From assembly GCA_003511885.1 (NCBI GenBank), contig DOIX01000356.1:4664-19831 (forward strand): a stretch of DNA of 15,168 nucleotides, written 5' to 3'. Shown in pieces: positions 5,686-13,270 of the stretch. This DNA comes from Cyanobacteria bacterium UBA11153. Its GTDB lineage: Bacteria > Cyanobacteriota > Cyanobacteriia > Cyanobacteriales > Coleofasciculaceae. Below the pieces are notes generated by a model. It ran no database searches and was not told the DNA's origin. It saw nothing but the letters and a program-made list of their open reading frames with translations. Position numbers and translations under genes: made by a program. Each line of letters opens with the position of its first letter. Position 1 is the first letter of the stretch.

Positions 5686-7440
5686 ATGTTCAAATTACCG
5701 AAAACGCGATATATAACAGAAACCCAATGTATCTTAAGCTTTTGCCTCGCCGCACTTCTCCTGTGGGGTATGTCTCTGGGAAACTTACCATTACGCGACT
5801 GGGATGAAGCAACTCGCGCCCTAATTGCTAGAGAAATTTATCGCACGGGAAATTGGCTGCATCCCACCCTTCAGGGGCAACCTTATTTACTAAAACCACC
5901 TTTAATGGATTGGTTAATTGCCTTAAGTTATAAATTCGGAAATATTAGTGAATTTACGACTCGTTTACCTGGTGCTTTTTTGAGTGCTTGCGGCGTACCT
6001 CTTATATATATTGTCGCCAGAGAAATATTTGCTAAACGTCTACCTGCTCTTTGTAGTGCTGGTGTTTATTTAACGCTGTTACCAGTAGTGCGTCATGGAC
6101 GTTTGGCGATGTTAGATGGTACAGTAGTTTCTTTTTTTCTGTTATTACTGTTATCCTTACTTAAGACACCTCATGATAAACGTTGGGGTATAGGTATTGG
6201 TATAGCCTTGGGATTGATTGCCTTAACCAAAGGAATATTAGTTATTTTATTAGGCGGGATTGTCCTATTCTTTATTCTAGCCGATAGACATGTTTTGGGA
6301 GTATCCCAATTTTGCAAAAACCCAGGTGATATTCTTCCTCCACCCTTAAATAACAAAAACCTAGGTGATATTCTTCCTCCCCCCTTTAACAAGGGGGGTT
6401 GGGGGGGTGAAAACTCTGGCAACAAACCAATATCTTTGCCAAAACGAGATACTCCCCATATTTTATTATTCAAAAATCCCTATTTTTGGCTGGGCATTGT
6501 CATCGGCAATCTCCCCATTACTCTCTGGTATCTTTCTCAACTGCAATATTACGGTGCAACCTTTTGGCAGATACACTTCCAATCTCAAGGATTAGAAAGA
6601 ATTTCCCAATCAGTTGAAGGCAATAGCGGCAATCCCTGGTATTATCTTTTAGAATTACTCAAATATACCTTACCTTGGCTATTATTTTTACCTGGAGGAT
6701 TGCATCTCGCTTGGCAAAACCGCCAGAGAAGTTGGGGGAAGTTAGTCTTAATTGGCAGTATCGTTTATTTGGGCACAATTTCCCTCATGGGAACCAAACT
6801 ACCTTGGTATATTATGCCACTGTATCCCTTTTTTGCCCTGGCAGTAGGTGCCCAATTAGCCGATTTTTGGGTAAATAGTCGGGATGAAGTATCCCCTACC
6901 ACCCAATCAAAGAAAAGATATGCCAGAATTATAGTCTGGATGATGGGCGCGATCGCAATTGCAGGCTTAGGAGGCTCAATCTACTTTATTATCGTCGATC
7001 CGCAACCAGTTTTAATTATCATGAGTTGTATCCTAGTAGCAATGATGGCTTTGGTTACTTGGCAGTTTAAACAGGAAAGTCGAACATTTATCCCAATTTT
7101 ATTAATCGGGATGTATCTCATCTTACTCCTACTCATGACATCGAAATCCTGGATTTGGGAATTAAACGAAACCTTCCCCGTCAAACCAGTAGCAACATTG
7201 ATTCTCAAGAAGACACCGCCAGAAACACCAATATATACATCATTTCCCTATCATCGTCCCAGTTTAGACTATTATAGCGATCGCCAAATTATCCCCAGAG
7301 ATACTGCCACCTTACAAAAATTAGCCCTAACTCCAACTTATCTCCTCTTAGATACACAGACATTAAAAATCTTAAAATTACCCAATACCCTGACACTCGG
7401 AAGCGCCGAAGGCTTTACACTACTAACAACCAAAAACTAA
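5686..7440 (+). CDS. ArnT-like glycosyltransferase family 39 (PMT-type) membrane protein with an in-frame repeat insertion
   Basis: A 584-residue polytopic inner-membrane enzyme of the dolichyl/undecaprenyl-phosphate-sugar glycosyltransferase group (ArnT/PMT-like), which moves a sugar from a lipid-phosphate carrier to an acceptor on the outer face. Evidence: a first membrane helix (about 13-31), then the catalytic first-loop motif RDWDEATRA (37-45, with D38, D40, E41), the family's YLLKPPLMDWL (67-77), and about ten further hydrophobic helices to ~490. The C-terminal ~90 residues are a soluble periplasmic-type domain. The donor and acceptor cannot be told from sequence. Oddity: residues about 211-255 come from a dispersed DNA repeat and include two 13-residue units (211-223, 224-236). 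They lie between membrane segments, so activity may be kept. There is no strong ribosome site before ATG 5686. Confidence 0.88.
   Translation: MFKLPKTRYITETQCILSFCLAALLLWGMSLGNLPLRDWDEATRALIAREIYRTGNWLHPTLQGQPYLLKPPLMDWLIALSYKFGNISEFTTRLPGAFLSACGVPLIYIVAREIFAKRLPALCSAGVYLTLLPVVRHGRLAMLDGTVVSFFLLLLLSLLKTPHDKRWGIGIGIALGLIALTKGILVILLGGIVLFFILADRHVLGVSQFCKNPGDILPPPLNNKNLGDILPPPFNKGGWGGENSGNKPISLPKRDTPHILLFKNPYFWLGIVIGNLPITLWYLSQLQYYGATFWQIHFQSQGLERISQSVEGNSGNPWYYLLELLKYTLPWLLFLPGGLHLAWQNRQRSWGKLVLIGSIVYLGTISLMGTKLPWYIMPLYPFFALAVGAQLADFWVNSRDEVSPTTQSKKRYARIIVWMMGAIAIAGLGGSIYFIIVDPQPVLIIMSCILVAMMALVTWQFKQESRTFIPILLIGMYLILLLLMTSKSWIWELNETFPVKPVATLILKKTPPETPIYTSFPYHRPSLDYYSDRQIIPRDTATLQKLALTPTYLLLDTQTLKILKLPNTLTLGSAEGFTLLTTKN
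6316..6456 (+). repeat. Dispersed C/G-rich repeat inserted in frame in the glycosyltransferase gene (copy 2)
   Basis: Two 39-bp tandem units (6316-6354 and 6355-6393) encode KNPGDILPPPLNN and KNLGDILPPPFNK. Since 39 is a multiple of 3, the frame is kept. From 6371 the sequence follows the non-coding repeat at 1-86: CTCCCCCCTTT, a G-run, AAAAC, then ATCTTTG and GAGAT. The translated product, rich in Pro, Asn and Gly, interrupts an otherwise normal loop of the membrane enzyme. Confidence 0.8.
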
Positions 7441-7445
7441 AAAAA

Positions 7446-7549
7446 ACGTTGCACAAATTCAAGTTATAAGCCAAAGCGATCTAGTATAAGATAAAGAATG
7501 ATACCTTTGCGATCGCCAACGAACCCAAAACTAAGCGATTGTGCAACGT
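7446..7549. repeat. 104-bp span bounded by an 11-bp inverted repeat
   Basis: ACGTTGCACAA at 7446-7456 and its exact reverse complement TTGTGCAACGT at 7539-7549 are 82 nt apart. The interior has a HIP1 site (7509-7516) and no gene. The left arm starts a few bases after the glycosyltransferase stop. It could be a small non-autonomous element, a long-loop hairpin or a paired operator. No target duplication was found. Confidence 0.5.
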
Positions 7550-7580
7550 CAGATGGAAGGAAGACTGTCACTTGTTTGGT

Positions 7581-7672
7581 GTTATCTGTATATGATAACC
7601 TAACTATCTATAGACATAGAAATTTGCTTTCTATAAAAAACATAGACTATAATCTATACATATCTCAAGGAG
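7581..7672 (+). promoter_or_regulatory. Dyad-rich control region of the LysR gene
   Basis: GTTATC-N7-GATAAC (7581-7599) is a 19-bp dyad. TCTAT-N4-ATAGA (7607-7620) and ATAGA-N6-TCTAT (7642-7657) are two more, using the same half-site. The last covers a perfect -10 hexamer TATAAT (7648-7653); a weak -35 (TTGCTT, 7624-7629) is 18 nt upstream. AAGGAG at 7667-7672 is the ribosome site for TTG 7681. A dyad over the -10 box suits the autorepression common in LysR regulators. No binding site can be assigned to a specific protein from sequence. Confidence 0.55.
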
Positions 7673-7680
7673 AAATATCA

Positions 7681-8661
7681 TTGAAGCAATCCACACTACA
7701 CCAGCTCAAAGTCTTTGAAGCAGTCGCCCGCCACAATAGCTTTACCAGAGCAGCAGAAGAGCTATTTCTCACCCAACCCACAGTTTCCATGCAAGTCAAA
7801 CAGCTAACTAAGGCAGTGGGTATGCCTCTATTTGACCAAGTGGGTAAACGACTCTATCTTACACAAGCCGGAGAGGAACTTGTCAAGACATGCCGCGCCA
7901 TCTTTGAAAATTTAGACCAATTTGAGATGAAGATAGCAGACTTCAAAGGTCTGAAACAAGGACGACTGCGACTTGGAGTAATCACCACCGCCAAATATTT
8001 TGTGCCCCGTTTATTGGGACCATTTTGCCATCGTTATCCGGGAATTGATGTCTCTTTACAGGTAACTAACCACGAACATATTTTAAATCGTCTGAGTGAT
8101 AATCTAGACGATCTATATGTACTTAGTCAACTACCAGATCATCTAGATATTACCTCTCACCGTATTATAGAAAATCCCCTCGTAGTTATTGCTCCTGCCA
8201 ATCATCCCTTAGCCCATGAAAAAAATATATCTCTGGAAACTATCGGGAATGAACCTTTTATTATGAGGGAACCAGGATCCGGAACCCGCAAAGCAGTACA
8301 AGAGTTATTTGAGCGTAATAAAATTCCTCTCAAAGTCCAGCTTGATTTAGGAAGTAATGAAGCAATTAAACAAGCAATCGCTGGAGGATTAGGAATATCG
8401 ATTTTATCCCTCCACACCTTAGCTTTAGAAGGAACCAGCAGTCAATTAACTATTTTAGATGTGGAACAATTTCCCATCGAACGGTATTGGTATGCCATTT
8501 ATCCTAGCGGTAAACAATTATCAATTGTTGCTCGCACATTTCTGGATTATCTCATGACAGAGGGTAAAGAATTAGCTTCAAAAAATGCTGCCCGTACCAT
8601 TCCAGGAGTAAGTCAATACTCATTACTCGATACCCCTCATCAAGGCAAGGCTGGAAACTAA
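7681..8661 (+). CDS. LysR family transcriptional regulator, CmpR/NdhR (CcmR)-like
   Basis: A DNA-binding regulator with an N-terminal winged helix (residues about 4-63, STLHQLKVFEAVARHNSFTR then AAEELFLTQPTVSMQVKQL) and a periplasmic-binding-protein-like effector domain (about 93-300: RLRLGVITTAKYFVPRLL, then FIMREPGSGTR, then GSNEAIKQAIAGGLGISIL). The 326-residue form from TTG 7681 is the usual LysR length and starts right at the conserved N-terminus, with AAGGAG 8 nt upstream. The in-frame ATG at 7498 would add 61 residues translated from the promoter region and part of an inverted repeat, and is rejected. The sequence closely recalls cyanobacterial CmpR/NdhR regulators of inorganic-carbon uptake and photorespiratory signals (2-phosphoglycolate, RuBP, 2-oxoglutarate). 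The exact paralogue is not resolved, and no carbon-uptake operon lies nearby. Confidence 0.9.
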   Translation: MKQSTLHQLKVFEAVARHNSFTRAAEELFLTQPTVSMQVKQLTKAVGMPLFDQVGKRLYLTQAGEELVKTCRAIFENLDQFEMKIADFKGLKQGRLRLGVITTAKYFVPRLLGPFCHRYPGIDVSLQVTNHEHILNRLSDNLDDLYVLSQLPDHLDITSHRIIENPLVVIAPANHPLAHEKNISLETIGNEPFIMREPGSGTRKAVQELFERNKIPLKVQLDLGSNEAIKQAIAGGLGISILSLHTLALEGTSSQLTILDVEQFPIERYWYAIYPSGKQLSIVARTFLDYLMTEGKELASKNAARTIPGVSQYSLLDTPHQGKAGN

Positions 8662-8748
8662 TGCAAAACCGAAGTATTGTAATCGCCAGGGGAGTTAAGA
8701 CATTCTAAATTTCCCAAACCCTAATCCCTCGCTATAACTGCGAAAACA

Positions 8749-9858
8749 CTAACGCTGCAAACTCCGAGGATCCAGTGCATCTCTCAAGCCATCTCCCAAT
8801 AAATTAAAAGCCAATACCGTGAGAACAATTAGAGCCGCAGGAGGCCAAATTAACCAAGGTTGGAGAACTAAAATAGAGGCATTTGTTGCTAAAGATAACA
8901 AATTTCCCCAAGAAGGATCTGGTTGCTGAATTCCCAACCCAATTAAACTTAAAACCGACTCCGCCCCAATAAAGCTAGGTACTGATAACGTCGCGGAAAT
9001 AATCGTATAGGTAGTAGTTTGCGGCAAAACATGGCGGACAATAATATATAAAGACTTCCCGCCCATCGCTTGGGATGCCTGAACAAATTCCCGCTCCTTA
9101 ATCGATAAAACTTGTCCCCGAATTACCCTAGCCAAGCCCGCCCAGCCAATAAAAGAAGTAATAACAACAATTAACAAAAACCGCTGGGCACTAGTTAATC
9201 CAGGTGGTAAAACAGCAGCTAATGCTACCAAGAGATAAATACTGGGAATTGTCATCAACACTTCCACCAAACGCATGATAACCGCATCTAACCAACCGCC
9301 AAAATAGCCAGAAATTCCGCCGATTAATATACCAATAGGAAAAGATATCGCCACCCCAACCAGACCAATACTCAGACTAATTCTACTACCATGAATCAGA
9401 CGACTTAACTGATCTCTACCCTGCTCATCCGTACCCAATAAATTAATCTTACCTTCACCAACAGCACCAAATAAATGTAAATTACAGGGAATCCCGCCAA
9501 ATACCTCCACTTCCTCAAATTTAGCGCCAATGGGGAGACGAAGCTGAAACAAGTTATAAGTCGAACCCTTAACAAAAAACCGAATTGGCGAGGGTTTCGT
9601 CTTATCTACATAGAGTTTGCGATCGCCCGTTTCCAAATCCGTCGGTCCTTGAGTGGTAGGATAGACATAGGGACCGATTGACTCCCCATTTTGCCAATAA
9701 ATTTGAGTGGGTGGCAGCAATGAACCATCCTTTTGGGAATCATAAGGATTGTAAGGAGCCACAAAATCTGCACCAATTGCAATTAAATAAAAAATTAACA
9801 GTACAATCGCCCCAAAAGAGGCAAGATAGTTTTTTCTCAGTTTTTGCCACCAATTCAT
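8749..9858 (-). CDS. ABC transporter permease, OppC/DppC type (peptide/nickel uptake family)
   Basis: The inner-membrane permease subunit of a peptide/opine/nickel-class ABC importer. The 369-residue protein has a first helix at about 12-34, a long periplasmic stretch (about 35-135, larger than in E. coli OppC and, as I recall, usual in cyanobacterial homologues), the conserved LLGTDEQGRDQLSRLIHGSR (140-159), and five further helices. The EAA loop that contacts the ATPase is at 255-280 (EREFVQASQAMGG...RHVLPQ). The ending GDGLRDALDPR is typical of the OppC subfamily. ATG 9858 is preferred to the upstream TTG (9870), as MNWWQKLRKNYLA is the natural beginning. No partner permease, ATPase or binding protein is in the window, so the rest of the transporter must be encoded elsewhere and the substrate is undetermined. 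Confidence 0.92.
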   Translation of the reverse strand: MNWWQKLRKNYLASFGAIVLLIFYLIAIGADFVAPYNPYDSQKDGSLLPPTQIYWQNGESIGPYVYPTTQGPTDLETGDRKLYVDKTKPSPIRFFVKGSTYNLFQLRLPIGAKFEEVEVFGGIPCNLHLFGAVGEGKINLLGTDEQGRDQLSRLIHGSRISLSIGLVGVAISFPIGILIGGISGYFGGWLDAVIMRLVEVLMTIPSIYLLVALAAVLPPGLTSAQRFLLIVVITSFIGWAGLARVIRGQVLSIKEREFVQASQAMGGKSLYIIVRHVLPQTTTYTIISATLSVPSFIGAESVLSLIGLGIQQPDPSWGNLLSLATNASILVLQPWLIWPPAALIVLTVLAFNLLGDGLRDALDPRSLQR

Positions 9859-9954
9859 ATAACAAATCAAAATAGGGAGTGGGGAGTGGATAGTTTTTAG
9901 TTTTCAATTTTAACTTTCCAAACAAACAAATAGCCAATAACCAACAACCCATAT

Positions 9955-10809
9955 CTAAACACCTAACGCCTCTTCCTTCTTCTCATGTTCGACAACAAAC
10001 ACATTGGAATAGAGATTAGCGATAATTTGTTTGCCTTCCTGAGTGAGCTGAAGATAACGGAGGGCATCTTGAATATAAGGATAAACACCCTTCCAGTAAA
10101 ATCCAGAATAACCTGCCCGCAAATCTCCAGGATTCTGATATCCTAAAAACTTATTGACTTCAGTTTCCTCAAACTCATAGAATAGGGCACTAATCTTCCT
10201 AAGATAGCGCGGATCGCTAAGTTGACCGATTAAATCTGAAGCACGAAGTAAACCAGGGTAATTCAACGTATCGTGATGATCGCCCTCTTTAGGTACGGGA
10301 AAGCGAGTTAATTCAATATTCAGCTTAATGATTTCAGCATCAATCAGCCTGTGACCGCCAAATCTCTCATCAATGAATAATTTAGCGCGATCGACATGAT
10401 AGGGTGTCAGGGAAGCATCTGTTGCACCAGGCGGGAGATAAATCATCTCCCCATTTTGCCCCGTCGCGTAGAGTCTTTCCGCTTCCTTATCTTGGCGACA
10501 GACTCCCTTGACATAACCAATATCGTGGCAAACCAGGGAAATGATAAAATGGAGCCAGTCTTCCACCATCACCCCACCTTCGCGGATATGTTTGCCCCGC
10601 AGCATCTCTTGTCCGACTAAGGTGACGAGAATCGAGTGTTCCACATTATGATAGAGGGCATCGCTATTAGCAATATTTTCCATTGCCATGCTGCCAGCCC
10701 AAGCGATAATATCTTCATAGTCAGTCTTTAACCCGCCGTAAGTCCGGTGGTAACCATCCCGCAGCTTGTGTACAAACGAATCAATCAGTATCTCAGTCGC
10801 ATTAAACAT
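9955..10809 (-). CDS. HD-domain metal-dependent phosphohydrolase
   Basis: A 284-residue cytoplasmic protein of the HD superfamily, metal-dependent hydrolases of phosphate esters such as nucleotides and cyclic nucleotides. The metal ligands are visible: YHNVEHS at 53-59 (His54/His58), the HD doublet in CHDIGY (His95-Asp96) and a late Asp in ASDLIGQLSDP (Asp192). The YHN..H..LV segment recalls cyclic-nucleotide phosphodiesterase-like HD proteins, but no GAF, PAS or EAL partner domain is present, so the substrate is unknown. Close relatives are, to my knowledge, widespread in cyanobacteria as uncharacterised proteins. It is upstream of the permease gene on the same strand, 96 nt away across a low-complexity spacer holding two GGGAGTG heptamers (9875-9888). 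A functional link is not evident. Confidence 0.85.
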   Translation of the reverse strand: MFNATEILIDSFVHKLRDGYHRTYGGLKTDYEDIIAWAGSMAMENIANSDALYHNVEHSILVTLVGQEMLRGKHIREGGVMVEDWLHFIISLVCHDIGYVKGVCRQDKEAERLYATGQNGEMIYLPPGATDASLTPYHVDRAKLFIDERFGGHRLIDAEIIKLNIELTRFPVPKEGDHHDTLNYPGLLRASDLIGQLSDPRYLRKISALFYEFEETEVNKFLGYQNPGDLRAGYSGFYWKGVYPYIQDALRYLQLTQEGKQIIANLYSNVFVVEHEKKEEALGV

Positions 10810-10972
10810 TTTTGCTACTCACTCCTAATGCCCCCAATTATTGTATTGTAAAACTTCATTAAGTTTCTCGTCAAAGATAGTGAGGAATAGTATATACTGA
10901 CTCAGCAGCAGAATTCGCACGGAAGGACAACCGCTTTCAACCCGACCTTTATTTACAAGGAAGGAAGTTATC

Positions 10973-12250
10973 ATGCAGAAGGTCGAAAGACATATTATTA
11001 AATCTAATGATGCTCGTTTTGACGAACTCGATAACTTATCATGGCAATCCAAAAATCTCTACAACGCTGCTAACTATGTCATTCGCCAAAATTTCCTCTA
11101 TAACTGGGGCTATCTCACTTACAATCGAATGGCTTCTTTAATGAAATCCCATCGGGCATATCAATCACTACCTGCCAAAGTTAGCCAACAAATCTTGATG
11201 ATATTAGACAAGAATTGGCTCGGTTTTTTCGAGGCGATCAAAGCTTATAAAAACGAACCGACAAAATTTACCGCCCGCCCAAAGTTACCGAAGTACAAAG
11301 ATAAAGTTAAAGGGCGAAATCTGATCGTCTACACTCTGCAAGCAATTAGCAGAAAGCAATTAAAAAAAGGAATAATCAAACTTTCAGGAACAGACATTTG
11401 GATAAAAACGACAGTCAATCCCGATAAAATTTGTCAAGTAAGAGTAGTTCCCAAATGCGACTGTTATATCATTGAGGTAATTTACAATGAACCGGAGTCC
11501 ACCATCAACCAAGAGAACTTTGCATCAGTAGCCAGTATCGATCTCGGACTGAATAACTTAGTGGCGCTAACATCAAATCAACCAGGGTTTATTCCTCTAC
11601 TGATTAACGGGCGACCGCTAAAATCAATTAATCAGTTCTACAACAAGCGTAAATCCCAATTACAATCTCAATTGAAAGGCAATCTGAAAACCTCATCAAG
11701 AATTCAGCGTCTCACTCGCTGTCGTCATCAAAAAGTAGATAACTACTTACACCATGCCAGCAAGCTGATTATCAATATTTTGAGCCAGCGCCAGATTGGG
11801 ACATTAGTAATTGGGAAAAATCCGCAGTGGAAAAACTCCATTAACTTGGGTAAACAGAACAATCAAAACTTTGTCAGCATTCCGCACACTCGATTAATTA
11901 AAATGCTGGAATACAAAGCTCTTTTAGTTGGAATTAAAGTAATAATACAAGAAGAATCCTATACTTCTGTCTCCAACTTTCTGGCTTTAGATCCAATTCC
12001 TGTTTATGGCGAGAGTGATGGTGACAGTGTAGAATTTACTGGGAAGCGAATCCAGAGGGGTTTGTACAAAACGATAGATGGTTTGTTAATTAATGCTGAT
12101 GTTAATGGCTCTTACAATATTATGCGAAAAGCACTCCCAAAAGCGTTAAGCAATGGGATAGAGAGCTGCGTAGTTCAGCCCAGGCGGGTTAATCCGCTCA
12201 AAGTAAAAGCGAAAGGGGAGGGACTTCACGCCTCCCATGTCATGTCATAG
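10973..12250 (+). CDS. tnpB: IS200/IS605 family TnpB, RNA-guided endonuclease family, atypical catalytic site
   Basis: A 425-residue TnpB, the ancestor-type relative of Cas12, which in studied members uses an omega RNA made from the element's right end to cut DNA. The N-terminal wedge/REC part (1-~180) starts MQKVERHIIK. The RuvC parts follow: SIDLGLNNLVAL with Asp190, and LLINADVNGSYNI with Asp376. Between them, the usual RuvC-II 'E(D/N)L' position reads LVIGKNPQWKNSI (278-290), with no glutamate. Glu327/Glu328 in QEESYTS could substitute. The zinc-ribbon CxxC pairs are absent; instead the protein has SNFLALDPIPVYG and FTGKRIQRGLYKT (355-367), typical of the cyanobacterial non-zinc subgroup. 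AAGGAAGGAAG at 10957-10967 is a strong ribosome site. The frame is intact. Confidence 0.93.
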   Translation: MQKVERHIIKSNDARFDELDNLSWQSKNLYNAANYVIRQNFLYNWGYLTYNRMASLMKSHRAYQSLPAKVSQQILMILDKNWLGFFEAIKAYKNEPTKFTARPKLPKYKDKVKGRNLIVYTLQAISRKQLKKGIIKLSGTDIWIKTTVNPDKICQVRVVPKCDCYIIEVIYNEPESTINQENFASVASIDLGLNNLVALTSNQPGFIPLLINGRPLKSINQFYNKRKSQLQSQLKGNLKTSSRIQRLTRCRHQKVDNYLHHASKLIINILSQRQIGTLVIGKNPQWKNSINLGKQNNQNFVSIPHTRLIKMLEYKALLVGIKVIIQEESYTSVSNFLALDPIPVYGESDGDSVEFTGKRIQRGLYKTIDGLLINADVNGSYNIMRKALPKALSNGIESCVVQPRRVNPLKVKAKGEGLHASHVMS

Positions 12251-12262
12251 ATGACTAGACTT
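12125..12262 (+). ncRNA. Candidate omega RNA (reRNA) region at the tnpB right end
   Basis: In TnpB systems the guide scaffold overlaps the 3' end of tnpB and runs to the element's end. Here the expected region has successive stems: GCGG-N6-CCGC (12184-12197), GGGAGG-N9-CCTCCC (12216-12236) and GTCAT-AG-ATGAC (12244-12255). Position and hairpin density support the call; the transcript start and true end are guesses. The guide would be read from DNA just beyond, toward the tRNA-Gly gene. Confidence 0.4.
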
Positions 12263-12270
12263 TTACCAGC

Positions 12271-12276
12271 TATAAT
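12271..12276 (+). promoter_or_regulatory. -10 box of the tRNA-Gly promoter
   Basis: A perfect TATAAT lies 29 nt before the mature tRNA 5' end, fitting a short 5' leader removed by RNase P. The matching -35 region would fall at about 12247-12254, inside the tnpB stop/right end; no good TTGACA match is seen there. Confidence 0.6.
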
Positions 12277-12305
12277 GGTAACTGACTTACCTTAAGTAAC
12301 GGTAT

Positions 12306-12377
12306 GCGGGTGTAATTCAGTGGTAGAATGTTAGCTTCCCAAGCTAAACGTCGTGGGTTCGAGTCCCATCACCCGCT
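12306..12377 (+). tRNA. tRNA-Gly (anticodon CCC)
   Basis: A full cloverleaf of 72 nt. The acceptor stem GCGGGTG/CACCCGC is perfect; D arm ATTC-AGTGGTA-GAAT; anticodon stem TTAGC/GCTAA with loop TTCCCAA, anticodon CCC at 12338-12340; 5-nt variable loop; T arm GTGGG-TTCGAGT-CCCAT; discriminator T. It reads GGG glycine codons. The CCA end is not encoded (TTAG follows), so it is added after transcription. The tnpB element ends only about 45-55 nt upstream. Confidence 0.97.
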
Positions 12378-12552
12378 TAGTCTCAAATGTAATCGGATCG
12401 AGCTTTTCAGTCATTAGGTAGCCGTGCAGCAGCGGGAAAAGCTGATAATTGATAATAAAAATAAACATTATCCCAGTAAGCAGCCTAGAGCAGTTGTCTA
12501 GAGTATTACGAGAAAAGTCATAAATTAATCTCAATTCGCTTTAATCTGAATT

Positions 12553-13215
12553 ATGACTACTGCAACCTTATCCTCCATCAATCACCCAATTCCCCAATGG
12601 CAAGCCGCCAGATGGGAAGATTTTATTGCTGCCTGTGACAATCCTTCTTTGGAGGAGGCTGGGATATTTTTTTATCAAGGCTATCTTTTAATTGATATGG
12701 GTAATGAAGGAATTAATCACTCCAGATTCAACAATCTATTGACAATGATATTTGTCTTGTGGTTTTCTCACAAAGGAGTAAAAGCTTTTGACGATCTCGG
12801 GGGTTGCGTTATTGAGAAGCCAAAAGTGGGTGGAGGTGCGCCCGATAGAGTTCTATATATTGGTGAAAATTTTCCTCAGTGGCAAGAAGGTGAACCCCGT
12901 AGAATTAATTTAGATAATTGGCGAGTGCCCAATTTAGTCTGTGAAATTGCTGATACTATTTTGGCAAGCAATTTAGATGAAAAAAAGCAGTTATATGCGG
13001 CTTTGCAAATTCCTGAGTATTGGGTTATAGATATTAAAGGGGAAAGAGTATTAGCATTTCGGTTGCAAGAGGATGGGAAGTATCGAGAATGTCAAGTGTC
13101 AGTAGCCCTTGAGGGTTTGCCCATTTCTTTGTTATCGGAAACTTTAAAACTTCTGTGTAATGGCAATGGCATGGCAGCAATGTGGTTTTCCCAGCAAATA
13201 GCTGGTTTATCCTGA
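12553..13215 (+). CDS. Uma2 family endonuclease (DUF820), first of a tandem pair
   Basis: A 220-residue protein of the Uma2/DUF820 family, PD-(D/E)XK nuclease-fold proteins present in dozens of copies in many cyanobacteria; their biological role is unsettled. The fold's residues are visible: GAPDRVLYIGE (96-105, Asp98), LVCEIADTILASNLDEKK (128-145, Glu131 and the Lys144/145 pair) and QIPEYWVIDI (152-161), the family's (G)V.EYW.vD signature. The N-terminal ~45 residues (ARWEDFIAACDN.., then EEAGIFFYQGYLL) are the usual Uma2 lead-in. No strong ribosome site precedes ATG 12553. The C-terminus after ~200 (NGMAAMWFSQQ) is short. The second Uma2 gene follows after 55 nt and is quite divergent, so a recent tandem duplication is unlikely. 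Confidence 0.9.
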   Translation: MTTATLSSINHPIPQWQAARWEDFIAACDNPSLEEAGIFFYQGYLLIDMGNEGINHSRFNNLLTMIFVLWFSHKGVKAFDDLGGCVIEKPKVGGGAPDRVLYIGENFPQWQEGEPRRINLDNWRVPNLVCEIADTILASNLDEKKQLYAALQIPEYWVIDIKGERVLAFRLQEDGKYRECQVSVALEGLPISLLSETLKLLCNGNGMAAMWFSQQIAGLS

Positions 13216-13270
13216 AGCTAACCCTGATGAGATTAAAATATAGAATATATATATAGATAAGGCAAGAGAT

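Larger units (their letters stand above)
10810..12262 (+). mobile_element. tnpB-only IS200/IS605-type element (ends approximate)
   Basis: A single tnpB gene with no tnpA in view, flanked by non-coding ends: about 160 nt on the left and a short right end with hairpins. IS605-type elements have no terminal inverted repeats or target duplications, so exact ends cannot be read from one sequence. The left limit is bounded by the HD gene start (10809) and the right limit lies between the tnpB stop (12250) and the tRNA promoter (12271). A tnpB-only copy would need TnpA supplied in trans. Confidence 0.6.

Noticed and set aside
6171..6473. 100-residue minus-strand ORF opposite the glycosyltransferase
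   Set aside because: A shadow of the coding strand whose middle is the reverse translation of the C/G-rich repeat.
7498..7680. N-terminal extension of the LysR regulator from ATG 7498
   Set aside because: It runs through the inverted-repeat arm, the dyads and the -10 box; TTG 7681 has a proper AAGGAG site and matches the LysR N-terminus.
12331..12534. 67-residue minus-strand ORF ending MGLEPTTFSLGS
   Set aside because: Its C-terminal part is the antisense translation of the tRNA-Gly gene, a well-known source of spurious annotated proteins; no ribosome site or family.
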